Shown piece by piece: positions 32,686 through 39,928 of a stretch of 45,614 nucleotides of DNA. The stretch's first letter is position 1. The number at the start of each line of letters is the position of its first letter. Position numbers and translations under genes: made by a program. The DNA is from CAZPWF01 sp964590725 (GTDB lineage Bacteria; Patescibacteriota; Saccharimonadia; Saccharimonadales; JACQNP01): the NCBI GenBank assembly GCA_964590725.1, contig CAZPWF010000006.1:1-45614 (forward strand), read 5' to 3'. Under the pieces are notes generated by a model that worked only from the letters and a program-made list of their open reading frames with translations, was not told where the DNA came from and searched no databases.

Positions 32686-33964
32686 ACTGTTCGCCTCGAT
32701 CTTTGTAATTATCAAACATTCCGAAGCTCGCGCAGCCAGTAGATAATAAAATAACATCTCCAGCCAAGGCCTCGCTTCGCGCGTTGCTAACGATTTCTTC
32801 CATAGTAGACCCGCCGGTTTGATAGTTATTTAGTCCGACCCCGTCCAACGCTGATTTTATAGTGTCAGCCATATCTCCGATTAACAAAACTTTTCGTACA
32901 TTACTAGCTTTTATGGTTGCAGCAAGTGTTTCATAATTAGAACCTTTATCAGACCCACCTAGTATGATAACTTTTGGTTGCTCGAATGCTTCAATAGCCA
33001 CAATAGCAGTCTCTGGGGTTGTGCCGAATGAATCATCATAATATTTGATAGAATCAAGTTCTCGAACTAATTCCAGTCGATGCTCGATTCCACTAAACGA
33101 AGTAATTACAGATTTCATTGCTTCAATATTTTTAGTAATTTGCCATACAGTTGTTACGGCCGCGCATACGTTTTGCCAGTTGTGTTTACCGAGTAAACCG
33201 ATTTCATTAACTGCACACACAGTTTCATTTTCGATAACAATATTATTATTTTCTACATAGGCGCCTGGCGTTTCCATGTAAGGTAATAATTCACCCATTG
33301 AGGCGCAGGCAATGCTCTCAGAGTTTTCGTTAGCAGCATAATAAATTGCTATATCTTCATCTTCTTGGTTTATAAATAATTGTTGTTTGGCGGCGACGTA
33401 TTCTTCAAAATCTTCGTGCCAATCCATGTGTTCAGGTACTACCATCAAACAAACAGCGATATGTGGTGAATATTTTAAGTCTATAAGTTGAAAGTTCGCC
33501 AGTTCCAACACGACCCAATCGTCTGACTGGATATTATTTTCAAGTAGCTCTAGGGGTGGTATACCTATATTGCCGCCCAGATGTACACGCTTGCCGTCAG
33601 CTTCTAGCATACGAGCTATGAGTGTTGACGTTGTACCTTTGCCCTTTGTGCCTGTTACGCCAATTATATTTTTAGTTGGGCAAACTCGAAAGAACTCATT
33701 AGTATTAGAAGATACTTTGCTTAAAATCTCTGGGTAGTCAGAGTTGGCTTCGACGATCTGTTTCGGGTGAATTATTGGAGTACGAATAAGCAGATCGAAT
33801 ACTTCAAGATTTTCTAGATATTTGTCGCCAAGTTGTTTGCCGGCTTTAGCTGGAAGATCCAGATCGGTTCGGCTATCGCATATAGTTATTTCATTGTCAT
33901 CTTTCGACCAATATTTATATGCCGACTCACCCTGGCTGCCGTAACCCAAAATCGCTATCTTCAT
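32657..33964 (-). CDS. murD: UDP-N-acetylmuramoyl-L-alanine:D-glutamate ligase
   Basis: 435 residues. An N-terminal Rossmann domain ('AILGYGSQGESAYKY') comes first; then the Mur ATP loop 'GVTGTKGKGTTSTLI' (GTKGKGT rather than GTNGKTT); 'DWVVLELANFQL' and 'LMVVPEHMDWH' in the central domain; and 'GLLGKHNWQNVCAA', the C-terminal signature. It adds D-Glu to the UDP-MurNAc-Ala precursor in the cytoplasm. AGGAA is 8 nt before the ATG. The start is 11 nt after a response-regulator gene, so the two are probably co-transcribed. Confidence 0.92.
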   Translation of the reverse strand: MKIAILGYGSQGESAYKYWSKDDNEITICDSRTDLDLPAKAGKQLGDKYLENLEVFDLLIRTPIIHPKQIVEANSDYPEILSKVSSNTNEFFRVCPTKNIIGVTGTKGKGTTSTLIARMLEADGKRVHLGGNIGIPPLELLENNIQSDDWVVLELANFQLIDLKYSPHIAVCLMVVPEHMDWHEDFEEYVAAKQQLFINQEDEDIAIYYAANENSESIACASMGELLPYMETPGAYVENNNIVIENETVCAVNEIGLLGKHNWQNVCAAVTTVWQITKNIEAMKSVITSFSGIEHRLELVRELDSIKYYDDSFGTTPETAIVAIEAFEQPKVIILGGSDKGSNYETLAATIKASNVRKVLLIGDMADTIKSALDGVGLNNYQTGGSTMEEIVSNARSEALAGDVILLSTGCASFGMFDNYKDRGEQFKKAVQSLA

Positions 33965-33975
33965 AAATGTAATTC

Positions 33976-34347
33976 CTATGCGTTGAGGTGTTTTTTGACA
34001 AGTTCAGCCACTTGTCTAGGAGTCATGTCAGCTTTAAGTATTACAGCTAAAACGCCTAGTTCCTTCATGCTCAAAGGAATTTCTTGTTCGCCCATATTTG
34101 TCAGAACTATTACCTTAGTGTCTTTACCCCAATTAGTTTTACGCATTGCTGCTAACATTTGGTCGCCGGTCATCTCGGGCATCATCAGGTCGAGCAGTAC
34201 GATTTCCGGGTTCATTTCTTCACACAATTTTAGCCCTAGTACGCCGTTATCTGCCGTTTCAACCTCGTAGCCTTCAGCTTCGAACTTGATGCGATACATC
34301 TGGGATATTGCTTGGTCGTCTTCAATTATCGCTATTTTAGTTGCCAT
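33976..34347 (-). CDS. Stand-alone CheY-like receiver 3 (next to murD)
   Basis: 123 residues, receiver only. 'AIIEDDQ' is the acidic pocket, D53 in 'VLLDLMMP' the phospho-acceptor, 'VLTNMG' holds the switch Thr, and 'ILKADM' holds the Lys, followed by Ala where classic receivers have Pro. No output domain. TAGTAT (34359-34354) ends 6 nt before the ATG. It sits 11 nt upstream of murD. Partners may be the 7TM kinase at 39929 or another kinase (inference). Confidence 0.92.
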   Translation of the reverse strand: MATKIAIIEDDQAISQMYRIKFEAEGYEVETADNGVLGLKLCEEMNPEIVLLDLMMPEMTGDQMLAAMRKTNWGKDTKVIVLTNMGEQEIPLSMKELGVLAVILKADMTPRQVAELVKKHLNA

Positions 34348-34391
34348 ACTCTAATACTACGGTAACAACTCATGCCTGACAAGAAATAAAG

Positions 34392-34766
34392 TTACGCTGC
34401 CGGTTCTAAGGTTTCGGCTACAATTTCGGCCAATTCATTGTTTGAAAGATTAGCTTTAACAATATATCGCTCAAATCCTAGTGTTTGTATACCGTCAGGC
34501 GCTTCGGATTCACTAATATTAGTCAAAAAGATCGCTTTTATAGCTTTACCCCAAGTAGATTCGCGCATTGCTTTTAATATGTTGTCACCAGACATTTGAG
34601 GAAGCATCAGGTCCAAAAGAGCCAAGTCGGGCATGTGCTGTTTAATCATATCTAAGCCACTTACGCCGTCATGTGCCACGAAACAATCATGCCCGGCTAG
34701 CGCCAGACGCGTCTGATAAATTTCAGCCAGCATCTCATCATCTTCTACAAGTACTATCTTTGCCAT
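34392..34766 (-). CDS. Stand-alone CheY-like receiver 2
   Basis: 124 residues, receiver only, same plan as its two neighbours: 'VLVEDDEML', phospho-Asp in 'ALLDLMLP', 'FLTNISESE' (Thr) and 'IVKANL' (Lys-Ala). It lacks any effector domain. It is clearly a paralogue of the flanking genes, and 44 nt separate it from the downstream copy. Confidence 0.92.
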   Translation of the reverse strand: MAKIVLVEDDEMLAEIYQTRLALAGHDCFVAHDGVSGLDMIKQHMPDLALLDLMLPQMSGDNILKAMRESTWGKAIKAIFLTNISESEAPDGIQTLGFERYIVKANLSNNELAEIVAETLEPAA

Positions 34767-34799
34767 CTATTCTATTGTGGCAGATTATAGTCAACAGGT

Positions 34800-35174
34800 C
34801 TAATTAAGAATTTCTTCGACTATTTCTAATACTTGGCGCGGCGTGTGATGTGCTTTCACGATATAGCGATCCACATTTAGAAAGCGCAAGCTGTGCGGAG
34901 CTTCGTCCTTGCTGATATTGGTCAAAATGACGACTCTCGGTTTTGCTCCCCATTCGGTAGAACGAACTTTTTCTAGCATTACGTCACCGGTCATAACTGG
35001 CATTTTTATATCCAGTAGAATTAGATCTGGCTGAAATTCTTCAAGCATTTCATAGCCTTCTTCGCCATCGTGTGCAATTCGTACATCATGCCCAGAAGAC
35101 GCCAATTTCATACGATACATTTCGCATATCGGCAGGTCATCTTCAATTACAGCAATTTTGTGTTTCGGTATCAT
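34800..35174 (-). CDS. Stand-alone CheY-like receiver 1
   Basis: 124 residues. 'AVIEDDLPI' acidic pocket, phospho-Asp in 'ILLDIKMP', 'ILTNISKDE' with Thr, and 'IVKAHHTP' with Lys-Ala. No output domain. TAAAAT lies 6 nt before the ATG, suggesting a leaderless transcript that may extend through all three receivers into murD (gaps 33, 44 and 11 nt). Confidence 0.92.
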   Translation of the reverse strand: MIPKHKIAVIEDDLPICEMYRMKLASSGHDVRIAHDGEEGYEMLEEFQPDLILLDIKMPVMTGDVMLEKVRSTEWGAKPRVVILTNISKDEAPHSLRFLNVDRYIVKAHHTPRQVLEIVEEILN

Positions 35175-35248
35175 AGTTTTATTTTAACGCAGGTAGCGGA
35201 ATTCCGGTATTTAATGAATTTATTGTAACATTGGAGTTTGTAAGGCAG

Positions 35249-35587
35249 CTAGTCTGTTTGAGCGGCTTCAATTACGAAGCCTAGGCAGTCCCTGATACCA
35301 AAGCAATATTCGTCTCCGGTTTCTTCATGAACTCCCGAAACGGTTGGGTATGTTCCGATAAATTCTTCGCCCAGATGCCTGTGACCAATGACTGGGATGG
35401 TTTGTATTAATACTTGTCTAACAATTAATGGGATTCTGTCGACTGGTTTACAGGCATACAGATAATCATATCCGTCTGATGAGTGGTGTCGCATAGGTAT
35501 TCCAGATATAAGTAGTATTGGGTTTTCTATGATGAACTGGCGGATATCGTCGTCTAATATTTCTGATGATGTTATGTAGGGTTCCAT
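35249..35587 (-). CDS. Hypothetical protein behind a terminator-bearing leader
   Basis: 112 residues, soluble, without a family I recognise. Features: 'ILDDDIRQFIIENPILLISG', 'RHHSSDGYDYLYACKP', 'IGHRHLGEEFIGTYPTV' and a Cys-rich end 'YCFGIRDCLGF'. The His-Arg-His and Cys residues may bind metal but no known motif fits. AGGAAA is 6 nt before the ATG. A promoter, a 16-codon leader ORF and a strong intrinsic terminator lie between 35654 and 35767 upstream, so it is probably attenuated. Confidence 0.55.
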   Translation of the reverse strand: MEPYITSSEILDDDIRQFIIENPILLISGIPMRHHSSDGYDYLYACKPVDRIPLIVRQVLIQTIPVIGHRHLGEEFIGTYPTVSGVHEETGDEYCFGIRDCLGFVIEAAQTD

Positions 35588-35653
35588 ATTGTTTCCTAAT
35601 GAGTTTGTTGATTATTCTGATGGCCCTATATGAGTTTTCAGCTTGAATCAAAC

Positions 35654-35676
35654 AAAAAACCCCGCCGGAGCGGAGT
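35654..35676 (-). terminator. Intrinsic terminator upstream of the 112-residue gene
   Basis: Minus strand: ACTCCGC (35676-35670), loop TCCG, GCGGGGT (35665-35659), then six U. It stands about 67 nt upstream of the ATG at 35587. A GCCGG just after the leader-ORF stop could pair with the CCGGC inside it. Confidence 0.8.
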
Positions 35677-35700
35677 TTGCATTCAAACACACCGTACCGG

Positions 35701-35751
35701 CTAGGGCAGTAGCTTTGTCTTTTTTGTAATATTAACAGATGACAGGCTCAT
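35701..35751 (-). CDS. Possible leader peptide, 16 codons
   Basis: ATG at 35751, stop TAG at 35703-35701. The peptide has a Lys/Thr/Leu stretch (K-K-T-K-L-L-P) at its end. TGGTATAAT (extended -10, 35770-35762) ends 10 nt before this ATG, the same layout as the 24121-24189 leader. The role is inferred only from position before a terminator. Confidence 0.4.
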   Translation of the reverse strand: MSLSSVNITKKTKLLP

Positions 35752-35837
35752 ATTAACGCTTATTATACCACATATCTACGAGATGAATAAACTATTAAAA
35801 ACTGTTCTGGAGATAGGGATGTGGAATACGTTTTTGA

Positions 35838-35866
35838 TTGACAAAATTGTTGAAAGTTATTAAGAT
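35838..35866 (+). promoter_or_regulatory. Promoter of the decarboxylase gene
   Basis: TTGACA (35838-35843), 17-nt spacer, TAAGAT (35861-35866). Expected start of transcription is near 35873, which leaves a leader of about 75 nt, unusually long for this window. Confidence 0.8.
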
Positions 35867-35890
35867 TTACAGAGTACTTTAGCAAATTCA

Positions 35891-35933
35891 ACCGCCCTAT
35901 CCGTTTATAGTAACGGAGGGGCGGTTTTGTTTT
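35891..35933 (+). terminator. Terminator-like hairpin in the leader of the decarboxylase gene
   Basis: ACCGCCC (35891-35897) pairs with GGGCGGT (35919-35925); inside, TCCGTT pairs with AACGGA around a 6-nt loop; TTTTGTTTT follows. It lies between the promoter and the AAGGAAG/ATG of the gene at 35950, so it can only act as an attenuator or as the end of a short RNA. I see no leader ORF and no obvious antiterminator strand in the ~20 nt before it. Confidence 0.75.
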
Positions 35934-35949
35934 AACAAGGAAGAATAAA

Positions 35950-37095
35950 ATGAATACAAGCGTTATTAATCCGAAACTAAGCAGTAAACTACTCAATGAT
36001 ATTGAGCATGAGACGCCGTACTTAGTTATTGATCTCAGTAATGTGCGAAATAAATACAATACACTTAGAAAAGCCTTGCCCGATTTTCAGGTTTTTTACG
36101 CGGTCAAAAGCAACCCAGAAAGGAAAATTCTAGAAACACTAAAAGCGAAGGGGTCTTCTTTCGAGATTGCATCGATTGGCGAACTCGACAGATTGATTGC
36201 AATCGGGGTTGAACCTAAAGACGTTATCTTTAGTAACCCGGTAAAGATAAACAGTCACATACAACAGGCACACGAAAAAGGTGTAAAGTTTTTTGCGTTT
36301 GATTCACCAGATGAGCTTCAGAAGCTTAAAGAATTTGCACCAGGTTGCTCAGTTTATTTACGGATATCAGTATCTAACCACGGTAGTCTCATAAACTTAG
36401 CGTCCAAATTTGGCTGCAATATTAGCCATGCGAAGGAATTAATGACCATAGCTCAAGACTTCGGACTTGATCCTTACGGCTTAGCATTTCATGTTGGGTC
36501 ACAGTCAGAGAATATCAACCTTTGGGATGAAGCTTTTGAGCATGTAAACAAAGTGATTGAAGATCTAGAAACCGCAAGGATCAGAGTAAAATGTCTGAAT
36601 ATTGGTGGAGGCTTTCCTGTAAGATACACTGACAAAATTCCAACTATTGAAGAAATTGGGTATGAAATAGCAGCTAACGTAGCAAAACTTCCCTACAAGA
36701 TGAAATTATGGTGTGAACCTGGCCGCTATCTCGTTGCCGAGAGTGCCGTAATAGCTGGTACTGTAATCGGAAAAGCGACTCGTCAAAACACCCAATGGAT
36801 ATATTTAGATGTTGGGCGTTTCCAGGCTTTTATTGAGATGTTTGAATCGAGTGGCTTGGAATACCCGACATATACTTCCATTGATGGAAAACCAGGCTCA
36901 CAACCACTTACGCCTTACACGGTCACTGGTCCCACCTGTGATTCGTTCGACACGATCTCCAAAGTTGTTATGCTGCCCACAAATCTACAGATAGGCGATC
37001 GTTTGTACTTTGCTAGTACGGGTGCATACACGACAGTTTATGGCGCGCCGTTTAATGATTTCAAAGTCCCAGAAGCGTTGTTTATTGACGAGTAG
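35950..37095 (+). CDS. PLP-dependent group IV decarboxylase, ornithine/lysine type
   Basis: 381 residues of the alanine-racemase-like (fold III) decarboxylases. The PLP lysine is in 'FYAVKSNP'. 'AFHVGSQ' and 'LNIGGGFP' contact PLP phosphate, 'WCEPGRYLV' contacts the ring, and 'GPTCDSFDTI' carries the catalytic Cys and Asp typical of ornithine decarboxylases. It would form putrescine or a related diamine. Diaminopimelate decarboxylase is less likely because of the short length and the CDSFD motif. Expression is probably gated by the hairpin upstream. Confidence 0.88.
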   Translation: MNTSVINPKLSSKLLNDIEHETPYLVIDLSNVRNKYNTLRKALPDFQVFYAVKSNPERKILETLKAKGSSFEIASIGELDRLIAIGVEPKDVIFSNPVKINSHIQQAHEKGVKFFAFDSPDELQKLKEFAPGCSVYLRISVSNHGSLINLASKFGCNISHAKELMTIAQDFGLDPYGLAFHVGSQSENINLWDEAFEHVNKVIEDLETARIRVKCLNIGGGFPVRYTDKIPTIEEIGYEIAANVAKLPYKMKLWCEPGRYLVAESAVIAGTVIGKATRQNTQWIYLDVGRFQAFIEMFESSGLEYPTYTSIDGKPGSQPLTPYTVTGPTCDSFDTISKVVMLPTNLQIGDRLYFASTGAYTTVYGAPFNDFKVPEALFIDE

Positions 37096-37186
37096 ATCTT
37101 AGTAATTTTAAATCACTTTAGATCGATTAAATTAAGTTATTGTACTAAAAAATGATTAATAAAGATTTGATTCTAATGTTTGGCGA

Positions 37187-38038
37187 CTAATTCTCAGTCT
37201 GTCTGTTTGCGGCTGCTTTTATCATTTTAAAGCCCGCACCTGCAACATGCGTTAGAACTTCTAGCCCAACGCCAATCGCAACCCAAGTTGAAGCTTTCTC
37301 TAGTCGATCGACCACATCTGGTACCGACCACCACAACACATCTCTATCATAATTTGCTTCAGCTGCAGTAAGTACTCCGAAACCTAAAGCCATTGCAGCT
37401 GCGCCAATGCGTTTCGCAGATCGATTTGATGATTTCAGTACTCCAAAATTTGTCATTTCGGGCTTATCTAGGACTTCGGCGGCAACGAACAGAGTGTTAC
37501 CAATACCTAGTCCGACCACACTTTGCCTCCAGAGACTCTTAAGATACCCAGCATTTTCTTCCGCGATAGTGTCTTTATACCCAGGGTAACTATCATCGAA
37601 TACATCGGCGGTTTTTCTAAACCGTCTTATGCCTAGGCCCCAGGCAGAGCCAATTGCGAACTGGGTTGCATAAACGCCAAGACCGAGTGCAGCTGAGCCC
37701 ACCAAGTTACCATGTTCTTTGGATACATCTATAGCATTTGGGATATTCAATGATTCAGGGACACGAGAACGGTCGGCAACTTGTCCGCCCACTGCCATTA
37801 GTGCTATGCCGCCGACCATGCTCCCGATTTTTATCTTTTCTAATAAGCTGTCTCCTTCACTGATTTGCTCTTTGGATTCCTGAAAGAAGGTTTTTATGAC
37901 GTTACCGACCATAGAGGCAGCCTTAGTGACTTCATGTTTAGCTCTATCTAGCCTTGTAGACTCATCAGTAAGTGATATCTCTGGAATATTCAGAGATTGC
38001 TGATTGCTAATTGATTCATCATTGCTTACAGGGTTCAT
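37187..38038 (-). CDS. Hypothetical protein with Gly/Ala-rich hydrophobic segments
   Basis: 283 residues. An acidic, Ser/Asn-rich N-terminus precedes four or five hydrophobic Gly/Ala-rich stretches (about 68-86, 113-132, 172-190, 208-224 and 248-266), which may be membrane helices of a small integral protein. No family recognised. TATAAT (38051-38046) ends 7 nt before the ATG. It lies convergent with the decarboxylase and divergent from the 268-residue gene. Confidence 0.55.
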   Translation of the reverse strand: MNPVSNDESISNQQSLNIPEISLTDESTRLDRAKHEVTKAASMVGNVIKTFFQESKEQISEGDSLLEKIKIGSMVGGIALMAVGGQVADRSRVPESLNIPNAIDVSKEHGNLVGSAALGLGVYATQFAIGSAWGLGIRRFRKTADVFDDSYPGYKDTIAEENAGYLKSLWRQSVVGLGIGNTLFVAAEVLDKPEMTNFGVLKSSNRSAKRIGAAAMALGFGVLTAAEANYDRDVLWWSVPDVVDRLEKASTWVAIGVGLEVLTHVAGAGFKMIKAAANRQTEN

Positions 38039-38097
38039 GATTTATATTATAACAAAAAAGTTACTATAAAGCAAGACCTTTAGATTGAGTATCGAGT

Positions 38098-38126
38098 TTG
38101 CAATGATTATAAAAACATGCTATAAT
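38098..38126 (+). promoter_or_regulatory. Promoter of the 268-residue gene
   Basis: TTGCAA (38098-38103), 17-nt spacer, TATAAT (38121-38126), 7 nt, ATG at 38134. This is the clearest example in the window of a consensus promoter with no room for a Shine-Dalgarno. Confidence 0.85.
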
Positions 38127-38133
38127 CAGTATT

Positions 38134-38940
38134 ATGAAAGAACAGAGTTTACCCTATCAGGAAAATGAGAACATTGCCTATCCATTTGAGCCAAACTATT
38201 CGCTTGATCATGAAGCTCTTAACTTGATTGAATATAGAATGGTTGAGGAAGCGCGCAAAGTTGCGAGCGACTCTATTGTGGTAGGGTGGGTTGACCCACG
38301 ACATGAGTACTCAAATTTTTTAAGAACTATTGAGGCTCAGAAGTTTCCTGAGGTCGATGAAATAGACGAATACTATGAGAATCACCAGATATATATTGCT
38401 CTAATCGATACTAGGGGGGAGGGAAAGGTTGTTCATGCTGCAACAATCATGGAGTTTGATGATGAGGGCGCCCCAGAGCAAAGAACTGGCTACTACACAA
38501 TCGATAGTTTGATCGAATTATCTAACTTCACAAAAAATGAATTCGTTGATTATTATGCTGAAAGAGACATTGAGCTAGACGGGTGTTTGTCAGTTGAGAC
38601 CAACTTTAAGATAGTTGAGCAAGTAGAGCCGTATTTAGGAATGCCTATGGCTGACCTTACATACTTAACGATATTTAATTTGTTTATTTCTCGTAATGTT
38701 CCTAGAGACAACACACTGTTGTTCGCGTCTATAAACGAACTGCAAGCCAAATCACTGGAGCGTAATAATATTGAATTCGAACCGTTGCTAGGAAGAATGG
38801 ATTTCCATACCGAAGAAGCTGATCTAGGAAAAGTTTCAAACCCGATCGCTATATATTTAAATCAAGATGTTTATGATACTCTTAGCTCAATTAATGTAAA
38901 GCTCCCCGAGATATATTTCGATACGCATAAAGAAGGCTAG
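38134..38940 (+). CDS. Hypothetical acidic protein, no recognised family
   Basis: 268 residues, soluble, strongly acidic. 'KVVHAATIMEFDDEG' and 'GCLSVETNFKIVE', followed by 'YLTIFNLFISRN', resemble the strand-helix order of GNAT/acyl-homoserine-lactone-synthase-like proteins, but the acetyl-CoA P-loop is missing, so this is only a hint. It is convergent with a DUF2156 (GNAT-fold) gene, 4 nt apart. Confidence 0.55.
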   Translation: MKEQSLPYQENENIAYPFEPNYSLDHEALNLIEYRMVEEARKVASDSIVVGWVDPRHEYSNFLRTIEAQKFPEVDEIDEYYENHQIYIALIDTRGEGKVVHAATIMEFDDEGAPEQRTGYYTIDSLIELSNFTKNEFVDYYAERDIELDGCLSVETNFKIVEQVEPYLGMPMADLTYLTIFNLFISRNVPRDNTLLFASINELQAKSLERNNIEFEPLLGRMDFHTEEADLGKVSNPIAIYLNQDVYDTLSSINVKLPEIYFDTHKEG

Positions 38941-38944
38941 TGAA

Positions 38945-39844
38945 TTAAGGCGCACCCTTGCTTATCCAATATTTGCGTTGAAAACCTATTGGTGAGTATG
39001 ATGACTTTGCTTTCTTAAGGCCAGGCAAGCCTAGGTCTTGTTCCCAATTGACTATTACCGATTTATCTACGAGTGCCTGAGCAGCTTCGTTAATCAGAAC
39101 AGCACCGGCCCCGGAGTAAGGTATGTTAATAGATTTTTCAAAATGACAAATAGTATTATTTTTGTCAATTACTTCATGTATTGAAAAACCATTTAGCTTA
39201 CCGTCAAGCCTGCAAAGCGTTAAGTGAAGGTTAAAATGATCAAAATGATCGAAGAGGCGGTTGATAGCAACTTCTTCTAATTCAATTTTTTCTTGATGCT
39301 GCCTTGTGTGTTTTTGCCAATTTTTTAAGACTTCCAACATCTCTTCATGAATTTCAGGCGTTATTGTTTTTATAGTTATGAACTCCAATTTCGCACCAAG
39401 CAATTCACGAGTTGAATTTACAATATTTCTTTTTTTCTTATATTGCTTACCCTGTAATTTTGCAAGACTATGTAACTTATATAAGTAATCAAAACTTCCC
39501 CTATCTTCTGCGATCGCGTATTTCTCTGGGAATCTCAGTGACTGAATTACTATTTGCGGCACTAGATCGAGACGGGAAAAATCGTTCAACAATCTTTCGA
39601 TGGTTTTATCGGGGTCGTTTACCCCAATCAATGAATAAATATATTTGTCTTTTGACAAATAGTCAGGCAACTTAATAACAAGGTTGTTGTTTAGCCATGA
39701 TACTCCTGCGCGATCATCAGTATTCCATGAAAATAGATTAACAAAACTAAAGTCAGAATAAGGTTCAAATTTGCGAGTGAAACTAACGATTTCGTCTTTA
39801 GTAGTTATGTCAAGAGGAGAAAAATTAGGATATTTTAGGATCAT
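38945..39844 (-). CDS. DUF2156 protein (phosphatidylglycerol lysyltransferase C-terminal-like, GNAT fold)
   Basis: 299 residues. 'YSDFSFVNLFSW' near the N-terminus, then 'YLYKLHSLAKLQGKQYKKKRN' and 'NWEQDLGLPGLKKAKSSY' near the C-terminus, are the DUF2156 signatures. The fold is a tandem GNAT related to the tRNA-dependent aminoacyl-lipid transferases (MprF/LysPGS), but no membrane flippase part is present. In this family single-domain members have unknown acceptors. A cytoplasmic aminoacyl- or acyl-transfer role is inferred. Confidence 0.88.
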   Translation of the reverse strand: MILKYPNFSPLDITTKDEIVSFTRKFEPYSDFSFVNLFSWNTDDRAGVSWLNNNLVIKLPDYLSKDKYIYSLIGVNDPDKTIERLLNDFSRLDLVPQIVIQSLRFPEKYAIAEDRGSFDYLYKLHSLAKLQGKQYKKKRNIVNSTRELLGAKLEFITIKTITPEIHEEMLEVLKNWQKHTRQHQEKIELEEVAINRLFDHFDHFNLHLTLCRLDGKLNGFSIHEVIDKNNTICHFEKSINIPYSGAGAVLINEAAQALVDKSVIVNWEQDLGLPGLKKAKSSYSPIGFQRKYWISKGAP

Positions 39845-39928
39845 TTCCTACATAATACAATATATTTATTAATTATGTGTCTATGGCTGGTTAAAAGATC
39901 AAAATCTCTGCTATGCTTTATTTAGCTA

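Noticed and set aside
33976..35174. The three receivers as one degraded multidomain protein
   Set aside because: Each has its own start, stop, complete phosphorylation pocket and, for two of them, a -10-like box 6 nt before the ATG; they are separate intact genes.
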